DNA of 64,000 nucleotides from JAGNDO01 sp963704975 (GTDB taxonomy: Bacteria; Chloroflexota; Anaerolineae; Caldilineales; Caldilineaceae): the NCBI GenBank assembly GCA_963704975.1, contig CAVPIK010000037.1, forward strand, positions 1-64,000. Reading direction: 5' to 3'. Made by a program: the position numbers and the translations under genes. Under the pieces are notes generated by a model, which saw only the letters and a program-made list of their open reading frames with translations, made no database searches and was not told the origin of the DNA. This document shows positions 9,127 through 18,865 of the stretch, piece by piece. Positions within the stretch are counted from its first letter, which is position 1, and every line of letters starts with the position of its first letter.

Positions 9127-9170
9127 AAAACGGCCCGTCCAGATTTCTGGACGGGCCGTTTTGGTTTTTT
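9127..9170 (+). terminator. Rho-independent terminator after the tRNA cluster
   Basis: A 16 bp perfect stem (9127-9142 with 9147-9162, loop ATTT) rich in GC is followed by GGTTTTTTG, directly after the CCA of tRNA-Arg. Textbook intrinsic terminator for the three-tRNA transcript. Confidence 0.93.
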
Positions 9171-9695
9171 GTGGGGATTGGGAGATTCACCCAATCCCCA
9201 ATCACCCCACTTTGAACAGCAGATTCGGCTGCTCTCCTCGTCCACGGCCTGGCCGGTTGCCGGTGTGATCTGTAGAAATCCCCAAGGCTGCGGCCAAGTC
9301 TGTAGCCTGGTCTAAGCGGCTGACCCGGGGTCAACCTCTTTGTGGCCGCCACCCCGATCGCCAACAAAACCAAAACTAGGGGGATGGCTCGCCAGCGCCG
9401 GGGGCGGACGTCTCCGCAGGTGGATCGACCCGTGGAGGCCCGGTCACTGGAGGGGGATCTAGTATAGAAAAGCAAGATGACGGACAGGAACTGTAAAACA
9501 TTTTGGTGCGTAGGGAGGCGAATGGGTGACATTTGGCAACCGCAGTGAAAAATTGTAGGTTGTTTGCGCATGCGCAAAGATTTTCAAGTGAATCCGTGGT
9601 AGGCTTTGGGGAAACACTATCCATCTCTCGCCTTTGAAAGATGGTCTATTTGAAAGTCATTTACCAATCAGCTTTCACCGTGAAGGAGTTGTATC
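9171..9695. other. intergenic region without a convincing gene
   Basis: About 525 bp between the tRNA terminator and osmC. It opens with a small inverted repeat of GGGGATTGGG (9173-9182) and CCCAATCCCC (9190-9199), the same word family as other intergenic repeats here. The open frames on the minus strand lack codon-usage support and family motifs. The end (about 9600-9695) should hold the osmC promoter and has a good ribosome-binding site, GAAGGAG. Confidence 0.6.
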
Positions 9696-10151
9696 ATGTC
9701 AGTGATCACCACCGTGCATAAGGGCGACATGCTCTTCGAGACCAAGTTGGGCAACCATGTGATCAAGATCGATGTCCCCAGCAGCATGGGCGGCAAGGAT
9801 CGAGGCCCGACGCCACCAGAACTGTTTGTGGCCTCCCTGGGTAGTTGTATTGCCGCCTTTGCCGCCTCTTATTGCCATCAGGCCGGGATCGACACCAAGG
9901 ATCTGAGCGTTGACTTGAGCTTTGACAAAGTCCAGGATCCCGTGCGACTGGTCAACCTAAAGGCGACTGTGAAGTTGCCCAAGGGAGATTGCCGCCGTCG
10001 GGAGCAGGCGATTTTGCGGGCAGCCGAACACTGCCCCGTCCATGAAACCATCGCCATGTTGGAAGGCGTTCAGATCGAACTTGTGGGACCCGAAGAGATG
10101 GCGCCCGGCTTTCTAGCCCGGAGATCTGTTCTTTATTATTCCGTCCGATAA
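9696..10151 (+). CDS. OsmC family peroxiredoxin-like protein
   Basis: Cytoplasmic OsmC/Ohr-type thiol peroxidase fold of 151 residues. The two redox cysteines are visible in LGSCIAAFAASYC and in AEHCPVHETI, with the PTPPELFVASLGSC block typical of the family. Likely reduces organic hydroperoxides, though many single-copy OsmC proteins are uncharacterised. ATG at 9696 follows GAAGGAG. The last 19 residues after VQIELVG look like an addition beyond the usual C-terminus and may come from a late frame change. Confidence 0.9.
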   Translation: MSVITTVHKGDMLFETKLGNHVIKIDVPSSMGGKDRGPTPPELFVASLGSCIAAFAASYCHQAGIDTKDLSVDLSFDKVQDPVRLVNLKATVKLPKGDCRRREQAILRAAEHCPVHETIAMLEGVQIELVGPEEMAPGFLARRSVLYYSVR

Positions 10152-10165
10152 CCCGTAGAGTCACA

Positions 10166-10207
10166 GCACAGAGAAGCCGGGCACTGGGTTGCCCGGCTTC
10201 TCTGTGC
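10166..10207 (+). terminator. terminator hairpin after osmC
   Basis: An 18 bp perfect stem (10166-10183 with 10190-10207) with a 6 nt loop lies 15 bp after the osmC stop. The following U-run is weak (TTC AATCCC), but the position and stem strength fit a transcription terminator. Confidence 0.8.
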
Positions 10208-10255
10208 TTCAATCCCTTCCGCCGAGTCATTCCACCCTGTCTTGGTTTCAAATCC

Positions 10256-10288
10256 AAACAAAAATCCGGGAGCACGGTCTCCCGGATT
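10256..10288 (-). terminator. terminator for the HtrA-like gene
   Basis: The stem AATCCGGGAG (10263-10272) pairs with CTCCCGGATT (10279-10288). Read on the minus strand it is followed by TTTTTGTTTG. It lies about 95 bp beyond the stop of the minus-strand protease gene and fits an intrinsic terminator. Confidence 0.8.
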
Positions 10289-10382
10289 CTTGTGATCTAT
10301 GCGCTTTGATAGAGGGAAAGGAGTCCCCCTGTGAGGTAACGGTCAGGGCCGGATGCAACCAGCCCCAACCGATGAAGTCTGC

Positions 10383-11862
10383 TTAGTTGCTCTTGACGCT
10401 CATCTCCAACACGTCGCCTGTGTGGCCGTCCACCATCACGGTGGCGGTCTTGGTCTGGCTCTCCAGGGTGACCACCCACACGGGCTGGCCATCTTGCTGC
10501 TCGGCCTGGGCGTCTGTGGCGGTGATGTCGGCCATCATGCCCGTGGCTTCCACCGCTTGGCGGGCTGTGGCGATGGCGTCATCGATGCTGACGACGGCTG
10601 GCCGAGCGTCGGGCTGGCTGCCCTGTCGGCTCTGGGTCGCCTGGGCCACAGGCCGCTCGCCCAGGGTGAGGGCGATCTGCACTTCTTCGTCGCCCCGCAT
10701 CACGGTGGCTTCCACCTCTTGACCTGGGGCGGTCTGGGTGATCAGGAAGGCGACCAGGTCGTCAAAGCTGCTAATGGCAACGCCGTCCATGCCGGTGATG
10801 ATATCCCCGGCCTCCAGCCCGGAATCCGCCGAAGGACCCGTGGCCATCACCTCGCCCACCAGAGCGCCCAGCAGATTGTTGGGCAATTCCATCTCCCGAG
10901 CCACAGCCGGGGTGATGCTCTGGCCGCTGATGCCCATGAAGGGGTAAGCGTAAGCCCCGTCCTCGATCAGGGCAGGCACCACACGCTCCACAATGGCCAC
11001 GGGGATGGCGAAGCCGATGCCCGAGCTGGCCCGCACCGGCGAGTTGATGGCGAAGTTCACGCCCACCACCTCCCCGTCCAAGTTGAAGAGGGGACCGCCG
11101 GAGTTGCCGGGGTTGATGGCGGCGTCGGTCTGGATCACGTCGGGCAGGGTATAGCGGCTGGTGAGGCCGTTGCCCACGGGGAAGCCTGCGGCCCAGGGCG
11201 CTGACAATGCCCGTGGTCATGGTGCTATCGTTGCCAAAGGGGCTGCCGATGGCGATCACCGAATAGCCGACCCGCAGATTGTCCGCGGCGGCCAGGGCCA
11301 GGGCTGGGGCGTCAATGCCCTGCAGGAATCTCCACCTGGAGCACGGCCAGATCCGCCTGGGGATCCGCGGCCACCACTGTGGCATCCGCCCACGCCCCGT
11401 TGGAGAAGATCACCGTGATCTGGGTGGCATTTTCGATCACATGGTTGTTGGTGACAATGTGGCCCAGGTCATCGTAGACCCAGCCGGAGCCTTCACCCTG
11501 CTGCGGGGTGTCGGGCTGGGGGATGCTGAAGGGGAAATCTTGGGGGATGCCGTTCACCCTGGCTTGGGGGGCCGTCACCACCTGAATGTTGACCACGGAG
11601 GGCAGCACCCGTTGATAGAGATCGGCCAGGAGTTCTTGTTCGCTGACCATGTCGGCCATGGCCGCGGATGTGTCCACTGCCGGCGCAGAGATCAGGGCGG
11701 GGACAGGGGCGCTGTCGGTGGACCTGTGCCGGTCTGGGCGTTTACTGTGTTGCGGCCGCTGAGGCCGCCGCTGGTCAACAGCACTGCGGCCAGAATCATC
11801 GCCAGGGTCAACACCCCGGCCAGGGCGAAAATTGATTTAGATTGTTTGGTATTTGTCTGCAT
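10383..11862 (-). CDS. HtrA/DegP-like trypsin-type serine protease with PDZ and PepSY domains
   Basis: Membrane-anchored envelope protease, about 490 residues. The N-terminal segment (IFALAGVLTLAMILAAVLL) is a signal anchor. The trypsin-like triad is visible: His in NNHVIEN, Asp in QADLAVLQVE, Ser in NPGNSGGPLF. A PDZ domain follows (SGLEAGDIITGMDG). The C-terminus is a PepSY-like module (VSIDDAIATARQAVEATG up to VMVDGHTGDVLEM), an unusual addition for HtrA that in other proteins inhibits or modulates peptidases. Frame changes near 11690, 11325 and 11195 split it. Start ATG at 11862 with an AGGTG ribosome-binding site; convergent with osmC. Confidence 0.9.
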
Positions 11863-12074
11863 AGTGCACCTCGATTGAAGAATCTGGGTCAGATCGACCC
11901 GCGCCTCAATTCTAGTCCCCGGCGCTGAAACCTGGGTGAAATCGAAATGAGAGTTCGCTAAGAAAGCATTTTTACCGGCCAAGGGCGCGAAACAGTGCTC
12001 CGATTCACGTTAACGCGAATCGGTCTTGCGGTCAACGAGACCTGGTGGGATCCCGTGGTAGGGCCCCTACCGTG

Positions 12075-12112
12075 TTAACCCAGCGCTTATTTGCGTTGAC
12101 AAACTTTTGACC
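12075..12112 (+). promoter_or_regulatory. putative PHO-box-like repeats upstream of phoB
   Basis: TTGACA (12096) and TTGACC (12107) are direct repeats spaced exactly 11 bp, with TTAACC (12075) two periods upstream. The 11 bp spacing and the TT(A/G)AC core resemble the PhoP/PhoB operators of Gram-positive bacteria. The site is about 70 bp upstream of the response-regulator start and would fit autoregulation. Inference from pattern and context only. Confidence 0.45.
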
Positions 12113-12179
12113 GACTTCGGGTCTGTGGTTAAATGAGGCAATTGTTTGTGATAAACCCTGATCTGAAAGGATCGCTCCT

Positions 12180-12918
12180 GTGTCAGACAGTGTGATGGAC
12201 AAAGTTTTGGTGGTCGAGGACGAACTCACCCTGCGGGAGACCTTGGAATACAACCTGACCCGCCAGGGATACCAGGTCTTCACCGCCGCGGATGGCCGGG
12301 CCGGGGTGGACGCGGCCCGCCAGCACCGCCCGGACGTCATCGTCCTCGACGTGATGCTGCCCGGCCTGGACGGCTTCGAGGTCTGCCGCATCCTGCGCCA
12401 GGAGATGCATGTGCCCATCCTCATGCTCACCGCCCGGGCTGATGAGATCGACAAGATCGTGGGGCTGGAAGTGGGGGCCGACGACTATATGACCAAGCCC
12501 TTCAGCATGCGGGAACTGTTGGCCCGGGTCAAAGCCCTGCTGCGCCGGGTGCGCATGATCCGCGAAGAGGTGGCCGCCGAACAGCCCGCGGCCAACGAAG
12601 ACGCCCTGCCCCAGGCCGAGGTGTGGACCTTCGGCGATCTGGTCGTGGACCTGGATCGCTGGGAAGTGCGGATGAAGGGGCAGCAGGTCCACATCAAGCC
12701 CAAAGAGTTCGAACTGCTCATCTTCTTGGTCCGCAACCGGGGCATGGTCCTCAGCCGGGACCAAATCCTGGAGCGGGTGTGGGGATGGGAATACGACGGC
12801 GACTCCCGCACGGTCAGCGTCCACGTGCGCTGGCTGCGCGAGAAGATCGAGGCCGACCCGCGCCAACCCCACCCGCCTCGTCACCGTGCGCGGCGTCGGC
12901 TATCGGTTTGACGGGTAA
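12180..12918 (+). CDS. phoB: OmpR/PhoB-family response regulator of the phosphate regulon
   Basis: Two-domain DNA-binding response regulator. The receiver shows the acidic pair in VVEDELTLRE, the phospho-acceptor Asp in IVLDVMLPG, and Lys in MTKPFSMRE. The C-terminal winged helix shows IKPKEFELLIFLVRN and the SVHVRWLREKIE helix. A 1 bp shift near 12865 replaces the final strand; in the other frame it ends with the expected VTVRGVGYRF and stops at 12916-12918, 2 bp before phoR. GTG start at 12180 with GAAAGGA upstream; ATG at 12195 is an alternative. Position ahead of phoR-pst gives the PhoB assignment. Confidence 0.9.
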
Positions 12919-12920
12919 CT

Positions 12921-14355
12921 ATGCTCCGAACCATACGCAATCGTATCATCTTCTATAATCTGCTCCTCGTCCTCGGCTTGATCGGAGGGGGATGGCTCTT
13001 TGTGGCCCAGGTCGACCTGAGCCCAGCGCCAACTGCCCTGGGCGATCTTGGCCGGCGGGGTCATCGCCTTGGGATCATCCGTGCTGCTCTCGGCCTATTT
13101 GGCCGCGTCCATCGAGCGCCCCTTGCGCCGGTTGACCGGCGTGGTCGAGCGCATGGGCAGCGGCGATCTCTCGGCCCGTCTGCTGCCCATGCGCCAGGAC
13201 GAAGTGGGCAAGCTCACCGGTGCGGTCAACATCATGGCGGACCGGTTGACCGAGCAGATGGCAAACCTGCACCAGGAGCAGGGGCGGCTCTCCACGGTCC
13301 TCAACCACATGGCCGATGGGGTGATCTTCATCGGCGCGGACAACCGGGTGGCCCTGATCAACCCCGCCGCGGCCCGGCTTTTGGAGCTGGATCAAGCGTG
13401 GGCCTTGGGCCGTTCCTTTGCCCAAGTGGTGCGGGATCATCGCTTGATGGACCTGTGGGCGCAGTCTCGGCAGGAAAATCGGGAGGTGACCGGCACCCTC
13501 GAAACCCGCTCCGATGACCGCTTTATGCGCATCCTCCTCACCCCCATCCCCGGCAGCGGCCCGACCCCGGATTTTCTGCTCATCCTGCAAGATCTCACCC
13601 AGACCCGCCGTCTGGAGACCGCCCGCCGGGACTTTGTCAGCAACATCTCCCACGAACTGCGCACCCCCCTGGCCTCTCTGCGCGCCCTGGCCGACACCCT
13701 GCGGGACGGCGCGTTGGACGACCCCCCGGCGGCCATCCGCTTTCTGGACCGCATGGATGTGGAGGTCGATTCCCTGACCCAAATGGTGCAGGAATTGCTG
13801 GAGCTTTCCCGCATCGAGTCGGGCCAGGTGCCCATCCGCTTGCAGCCCACGGATCTGGCCCAGGTGACCCGCATGGCCGTGGACCGTCTGCGCGCCCAGG
13901 CCGAGCGGGCCCAGGTGATCCTCAACGCAGACCTGCCGCCGGATCTGCCCCCGGTGCTGGCTGATGGGGAACGACTAGCCCAGGTGCTGACCAATCTGAT
14001 CCACAATGCCATCAAGTTTACCGATGCTGGGGGCCAGATCAGCGTGCGGGTCTTCGTGGCCCCGGTCGATTCCTTGCAAATGGCCCGGCGATCCGGCATC
14101 GTCTTTCCCGATCCCCATGCGCTGCTGGCCGCGGTGACCGTCACCGACACGGGCGTCGGCATCCCCTCGGCAGATCTGCCCCGCATCTTCGAGCGTTTCT
14201 ACAAGACCGACCGGGCCAGGGCCAGCGGCGGCACGGGCCTGGGGTTGGCCATCGCCAAGCATGTGATCCACGCCCACCACGGCCACATCTGGGCCGCCAG
14301 CCGCCTGGGCAAAGGCAGCACGTTTACGTTTGTGCTGCCCTTGGCCGACGTGTAG
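12921..14355 (+). CDS. phoR: PhoR-type sensor histidine kinase
   Basis: Membrane histidine kinase of about 475 residues paired with phoB. Seen: a first membrane segment (FYNLLLVLGLIGGGWLFV), a second very close behind it (ILAGGVIALGSSVLLSAYL) with almost no external loop, HAMP (MGSGDLSARLLPM), a PAS domain (MADGVIFIGADNRVALIN), the HisKA box FVSNISHELRTPLASL, and HATPase motifs NLIHNAIKF, DTGVGI and GTGLGLAIAKHVI. The near absence of a periplasmic domain agrees with PhoR-type kinases, which read PstSCAB-PhoU status. One frame change near 13035 splits the membrane region. The stop codon lies inside a small hairpin. Confidence 0.9.
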
Positions 14356-14378
14356 AGACGCAAATCTTGCGTCTCTAC
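14352..14378. terminator. hairpin overlapping the phoR stop
   Basis: GTAGAGACGCAA (14352-14363) pairs perfectly with TTGCGTCTCTAC (14367-14378), loop ATC. The phoR TAG stop lies in the left arm. No U-run follows, so it may act as an mRNA-stabilising or attenuating stem rather than a full terminator. Confidence 0.6.
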
Positions 14379-14419
14379 GCTGTTCTCCTCGGTTTTCCCC
14401 GTTTCGCATCCCCACAAGA

Positions 14420-14480
14420 TTAACAAAAGATTAACCACTCGATAATCATCTCTTGATGAGATCTACCCCAAAAATTAACC
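14420..14480 (+). promoter_or_regulatory. putative PHO-box-like repeats upstream of pstS
   Basis: TTAACA (14420), TTAACC (14431) and ATAATC (14442) follow each other at exactly 11 bp spacing; a further TTAACC lies at 14475. The 11 bp spaced TTAAC array resembles PhoP boxes of Bacillus more than the E. coli Pho box. It is 70-130 bp upstream of pstS, the expected place for phosphate-starvation control. Inference; no binding data. Confidence 0.55.
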
Positions 14481-14549
14481 ACTGCGGCGCATACTGGCTC
14501 TCGGATAGTCATTGAAATTGTTTCCGATTCCAACACAAAGGTAAAAACT

Positions 14550-15560
14550 ATGCGACGTTTTGTGACATTGAGTTTGTTGATTTTGGCCCTGGTTCTGACG
14601 GCTTGCGGCGGCAACGATGAAGCCCCCGCCGTGGAAGCCCCGGCATCGGCCCCGGCCGCGGTAGAAGCATCCGCCCCCGCCGCCGACCTGGCCGCGGACG
14701 AGTTGCCCCTGGCCGACCCCTTCGAAGTCAGCGGCGAGATCATCGTGGCCGGTAGCTCCACGGTCTTCCCCCTGGCCGAGCGCATGGCCGAGCGCTTCCG
14801 GGACGAGGGCTTTGACGGCAACATCACCATCGACAGCATCGGCAGCGGTGCCGGTTTCGAGCGCTTCTGCGTCAGCGGCGAGACGGACATCGGCAACGCC
14901 AGCCGGGCCATCAAGGATTCTGAGGTGGAGAGCTGCCAGGCCATCGGTCGAGAACCCCTGGAGATTCGTGTGGGCACCGATGCCCTGGCCGTCGTGGTCA
15001 GCACAGAGAACGATTTTGCCACCAACATCACCCTGGAAGAGCTGGCCGCCCTCTTTAGCACGGCCAGCACCTGGGCCGATGTCAACCCGGCCTGGCCCGC
15101 CGAGCCCATCCAGCGCTTCACCCCTGGCACGGACAGCGGCACCTTCGACTACTTTGTGGAAGAGGTCTTTGACACGGACGCCAAGCCCCTGCTCTCCGCC
15201 GCCAACGTGCAGTTGAGCGAGGACGACAACGTGCTGGTCCAGGGTGTGGAAGGCAGCCCCTACGCCATCGGCTACTTCGGCTACGCCTACTATGAAGAGA
15301 ACGCCGGACGGCTGAAGGTGCTCTCGGTGGAGGGCGTGGAGCCCAGCGCGGCCACGGTGGATAGCAACGAATATCCCCTGGCCCGCCCCCTCTTCATCTA
15401 CACCACGGCCCAGATCATGCAAGAAAAGCCCCAGGTGGCAACCTTCGTCAACTTCTTCCTGACCTATGTGAACGAAGAGGTGATCGATGTGGGCTACTTC
15501 CCGGCCAATGCCGAAGCCCTGACCGCGGCCAAGATGGCCTGGAAAGAGGCCATGAAGTAA
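14550..15560 (+). CDS. pstS: phosphate ABC transporter substrate-binding lipoprotein PstS
   Basis: Phosphate-binding component of the high-affinity Pst uptake system, anchored outside the membrane. A lipoprotein signal (LLILALVLTACGG) gives a lipidated Cys near residue 19, followed by an Ala/Pro/Glu-rich linker, then the binding domain with IIVAGSSTVFPLAE, DSIGSGAGFERF, TDIGNASRAI and FTPGTDSGTFDYF, which are the phosphate-contacting loops of the family. 336 residues, intact in one frame. First gene of pstSCAB-phoU. Confidence 0.95.
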   Translation: MRRFVTLSLLILALVLTACGGNDEAPAVEAPASAPAAVEASAPAADLAADELPLADPFEVSGEIIVAGSSTVFPLAERMAERFRDEGFDGNITIDSIGSGAGFERFCVSGETDIGNASRAIKDSEVESCQAIGREPLEIRVGTDALAVVVSTENDFATNITLEELAALFSTASTWADVNPAWPAEPIQRFTPGTDSGTFDYFVEEVFDTDAKPLLSAANVQLSEDDNVLVQGVEGSPYAIGYFGYAYYEENAGRLKVLSVEGVEPSAATVDSNEYPLARPLFIYTTAQIMQEKPQVATFVNFFLTYVNEEVIDVGYFPANAEALTAAKMAWKEAMK

Positions 15561-15660
15561 TCGTCGGGCCCATTGGTGGGTCCCATTGATGGTTCAAGAA
15601 GTAGGTGGGAAGGGGCCGCACAAGCCTCTTCCCACCTGTTCGCGGCAGAAAGGTGGTTCT

Positions 15661-16650
15661 ATGTTGAACCAAGTGAGCGAAAAGCAGGGCAACGGGGTCG
15701 CTGGCCCCCAAGGATTTGACCTCACCTCCCGGCGACGGATTGGTGAATCGCTGATTCAGGGCTTTCTCTTTTTCTGCGGGGCGGTCTCCATTTTGACCAC
15801 CGTGGGCATTCTCTATGTGTTGGGCCAGGAAACCTGGCTCTTTTTTCGCCGGGCCGAGGTCACGTTGGCTGAGTTCTTCACCAGCACCACCTGGCAACCG
15901 GCGATTTTGGATTTTGGCATCTGGCCCCTGGTCAACGCCACCCTGCTCACCAGCGCCATCGCCATGTTGGTGGCCCTGCCCCTGGGCTTGATGATCGCCC
16001 TCTATCTGAGCGAATATGCCTCCCACCGGGCCAGGAGCATCCTCAAGCCCATTTTGGAGGTGCTGGCCGGGATGCCCACCGTGGTCTACGGCTACTTCGC
16101 CCTCATGTTCATGACCCCCATCCTGCGGGGCATCTTTGGCCGGGATGTGGTGGATATCTACAACACCGCCTCCGCCGGCATCGTCATCGGCATCCTGATC
16201 CTGCCCCTGGTCACCAGCATGAGCGAGGATGCCCTGACCGCAGTGCCAAAATCCCTGCGGGAGGCGGCCTTTGGCCTGGGGGCCACCCGGCTGGAGACGG
16301 CGGTGTGGGTGGTGTTGCCCGCGGCCCTCTCCGGGCTGGCCGCCGCCTTCATCGTGGCCATCTCCCGGGCCATCGGCGAGACCATGGTGGTGGCCATTGC
16401 CGCCGGGGCCGGTCCCCGCAACTTTAACAGTTGGGCAGAAGCCCTGGACGGCGGGCAGATGCTCAACCCCTTCAAGGCCGCCGAGACCATGACCGGCCAC
16501 ATCGTGCGCATCAGCGGCGGGGACATCAGCTACGATTCCCTGGACTATGACAGCCTCTTCGCCATCGGCATGTTGCTCTTCTTGATGACCTTGGGGCTGA
16601 ACATCATCAGCCGCATGGTGGTGCGCCGCTTCCGGGAAGTCTACGAATAA
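15661..16650 (+). CDS. pstC: phosphate ABC transporter permease PstC
   Basis: One of the two membrane permeases of the Pst system. Six membrane segments can be read, starting with FFCGAVSILTTVGILYVLG; the EAA-type loop that contacts PstB is seen as SLREAAFGLGATRLE followed by AISRAIGETMVVAIAAG. Intact, about 329 residues. ATG at 15661 with AAAGGTGG upstream is preferred over an upstream in-frame ATG at 15586, which lacks a ribosome-binding site. Confidence 0.94.
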   Translation: MLNQVSEKQGNGVAGPQGFDLTSRRRIGESLIQGFLFFCGAVSILTTVGILYVLGQETWLFFRRAEVTLAEFFTSTTWQPAILDFGIWPLVNATLLTSAIAMLVALPLGLMIALYLSEYASHRARSILKPILEVLAGMPTVVYGYFALMFMTPILRGIFGRDVVDIYNTASAGIVIGILILPLVTSMSEDALTAVPKSLREAAFGLGATRLETAVWVVLPAALSGLAAAFIVAISRAIGETMVVAIAAGAGPRNFNSWAEALDGGQMLNPFKAAETMTGHIVRISGGDISYDSLDYDSLFAIGMLLFLMTLGLNIISRMVVRRFREVYE

Positions 16651-16661
16651 AGGCATACATT

Positions 16662-17928
16662 ATGGCACTCGATATTGAGCGAACCCAAAGCAACTACCCC
16701 GAAGGGCCAGAGATGGTGGCGGATGTGCACCGCCGACGGCGGCGGGGCACCATTTGGCGCACGACCTTTATGGCCTCGACCCTGGTGGGGATCATCGCCC
16801 TCATGGCCCTGATTTTGAACATCATGGATGGGGCCTTTGGCTATGTGGCCGTGCAGAACGCGATCGATCCCATCACCCTGGCCGTGGACGGGGTGGCGGT
16901 GCAGGATCTCTCCAAAGAGCAGTTGATCACCATCTTGGAAGGCCACGTCTCCGCCGGCCTCATACGCCGCTTCGAGCGGGACGAGCCTTTTGCCGACCGC
17001 AGCCGGGCCAATGTCTACGATCTGGTGGTGGAACGGGTGATCGAACCCACAATCGTGGATACGTGGTCGTTGAGCGACTCGATCTTCAAGCGGAGCGAAA
17101 TCTTGGCCACCGTGGCCACCATCCCCGAAGGGGAACTGGTCTTCCGCAGTTGGCTGAGCATGGACTTCATCACCTCGCCCCAGTCCTCCGTGCCGGAGGA
17201 TGCGGGCGTGCGCACGGCCATTCTCGGCTCGTTGTGGGTGATTTTGATCGTGATTGTGGTCTCCATGCCCCTGGGCGTGGGCGCGGCGATCTACCTGGAG
17301 GAGTACGCCGGGGACAACCGGTTGAACCGGCTGATCGAGACCAACATCAACAACCTGGCCGGGGTGCCCTCCATCATCTATGGCATGTTGGGGCTGGCCA
17401 TCTTTGTGCGCATCATGGAGCCCATCACCAGCGGGGCGCTTCTTGGGCGGGGTGGATCCCACCACGGCCAACGGGCGCACGGTTCTCTCGGCCGGCCTCA
17501 CCCTGGCCCTGCTGATCCTGCCCCTGATCATCATCAACAGCCGGGAGGCCGTGCGGGCGGTGCCCAGCTCCTTGCGCCAGGCCAGCTATGGGCTGGGGGC
17601 CACCAAGTGGCAGACCATCTGGCATCATGTCTTGCCCAGCGCCATGCCCGGCATCCTGACCGGGACCATCCTTTCCATCTCCCGGGCCATCGGCGAGACC
17701 GCTCCCCTGGTGGTGATCGGGGCCTCCACCTTCATCGTGGTGGACCCGTCCGGCCCGTTCAGCAAGTTCACCACCCTGCCCATCCAGATCTACCAGTGGA
17801 CCTCCCGCCCCCAGGATGAGTTCCGCAACATCGCCGCCGCAGCCATCATCGTGCTGATGATCATGCTGCTCACCCTCAACGCATCGGCGGTGATCTTGCG
17901 CAACCGCTTCAGCTCCAGGAGAGCCTAA
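16662..17928 (+). CDS. pstA: phosphate ABC transporter permease PstA, one frame change
   Basis: Second Pst permease. First membrane segment STLVGIIALMALILNIM, then an unusually long external region of roughly 130 residues before the permease core, the later segments (SLWVILIVIVVSMPLGVG), the EAA-type loop SSLRQASYGLGATKWQ and SRAIGETAPLVVIGAS. A single extra base near 17440 (GAFLGGVDP expected) splits the gene into two frames; both halves are conserved, so the gene is probably intact in the cell. It starts 11 bp after pstC and ends 2 bp before pstB. Confidence 0.93.
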
Positions 17929-17930
17929 TC

Positions 17931-18765
17931 ATGTTGAATCTGAAACCACCCACCCCGTCCCATGCCAACGGTTCGGCAAATGGCTCCGATAAGTATGCCG
18001 AGACCTATGCCGTGGAGCTGCGGGACGTGAACATCTACTACGGCGCGTTCCACGCCGTGCAGAATGTCAACCTGCAACTGGCCGAGCGCAAGATCACGGC
18101 CATGATCGGGCCGTCCGGCTGTGGCAAAAGCACGGTCCTGCGCTCCATCAACCGCATGAACGACCTGATCCCCATCGCCCGGCTGGAGGGCCAGGTCCTG
18201 TTCAAGGGCGCGGACATCTATGCCAAAAATGTGGACCCGGTGGAGGTGCGGCGGCACATCGGCATGGTCTTCCAAAAGCCCAATCCCTTCCCCAAGAGCA
18301 TCTATGAAAATGTGGCCTGGGGGGCCAAGATCAACGGCTTCAAGGGGGATCATGGACGAGCTGGTGGAGAACTCCTTGCGGGGCGCGGCCCTGTGGGACG
18401 AGGTGAAGGACAAGCTGCAACAGAGCGCCCTGGGCATCTCCGGCGGCCAGCAGCAGCGGCTGTGCATCGCCCGCACCATCGCCGTCCAGCCCGACATCAT
18501 CCTGATGGACGAGCCCGCCTCGGCCCTGGACCCCATCGCCACCCTGCGCATCGAGGATCTGATGCGGGAACTGGCCCAGCAGTACACCATCATCGTGGTC
18601 ACCCACAACATGCAACAGGCCGCCCGTGTCTCCGACTACACCGCCTTCTTCACCGTCAATGAAGAACGCACGGGAATGATGGTAGAATATGGGGCAACCG
18701 ACGAAATCTTCACCAACCCCAAGGACGAGCGCACAGAAGGTTATATTACTGGGCGCTTTGGGTAG
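17931..18765 (+). CDS. pstB: phosphate ABC transporter ATP-binding protein PstB, one frame change
   Basis: ATPase that powers phosphate import. Walker A is GPSGCGKST, the Q-loop FQKPNPFPKSIYENV is typical of PstB, the ABC signature is ISGGQQQRL, Walker B is IILMDEPASALDP and the H-loop VVTHNMQQAARVSD. The extra G in the run at 18345 (five G instead of four) breaks the frame between KINGFKG and IMDELVENSL. Length about 277 residues once joined, normal for the family. Confidence 0.95.
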
Positions 18766-18768
18766 ATC

Positions 18769-18846
18769 GGGGATTGGGGATTAGGGATTGGGGATTCGAC
18801 CCCACCCAATCCCCAATCCCCAATCTCCAATCCTCAATCCTCAATC
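18769..18846. repeat. inverted repeat of CCCCAAT/ATTGGGG heptamers
   Basis: A left block of GGGGATT words (18769-18816) faces a right block of CCCAATC/CTCCAAT words (18823-18846). Units are 7 bp with a few substitutions. It separates pstB from phoU and is the largest copy of the CCCCAAT word family in the window. Confidence 0.9.
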
Positions 18847-18865
18847 ACACCCAACCGGAGGCCAT

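Noticed and set aside
9062..9577. Minus-strand open frame of 171 codons over the tRNA-Arg and downstream gap
   Set aside because: It runs through the tRNA and its terminator, lacks a ribosome-binding site and any motif.
10353..11204. Long plus-strand open frame opposite the HtrA-like gene
   Set aside because: Shadow of a high-GC gene; its translation is His/Gly/Arg-rich low complexity, while the minus strand has a full protease.
16641..17537. Minus-strand frame opposite pstA
   Set aside because: Antisense of a well-supported permease; no family signal.
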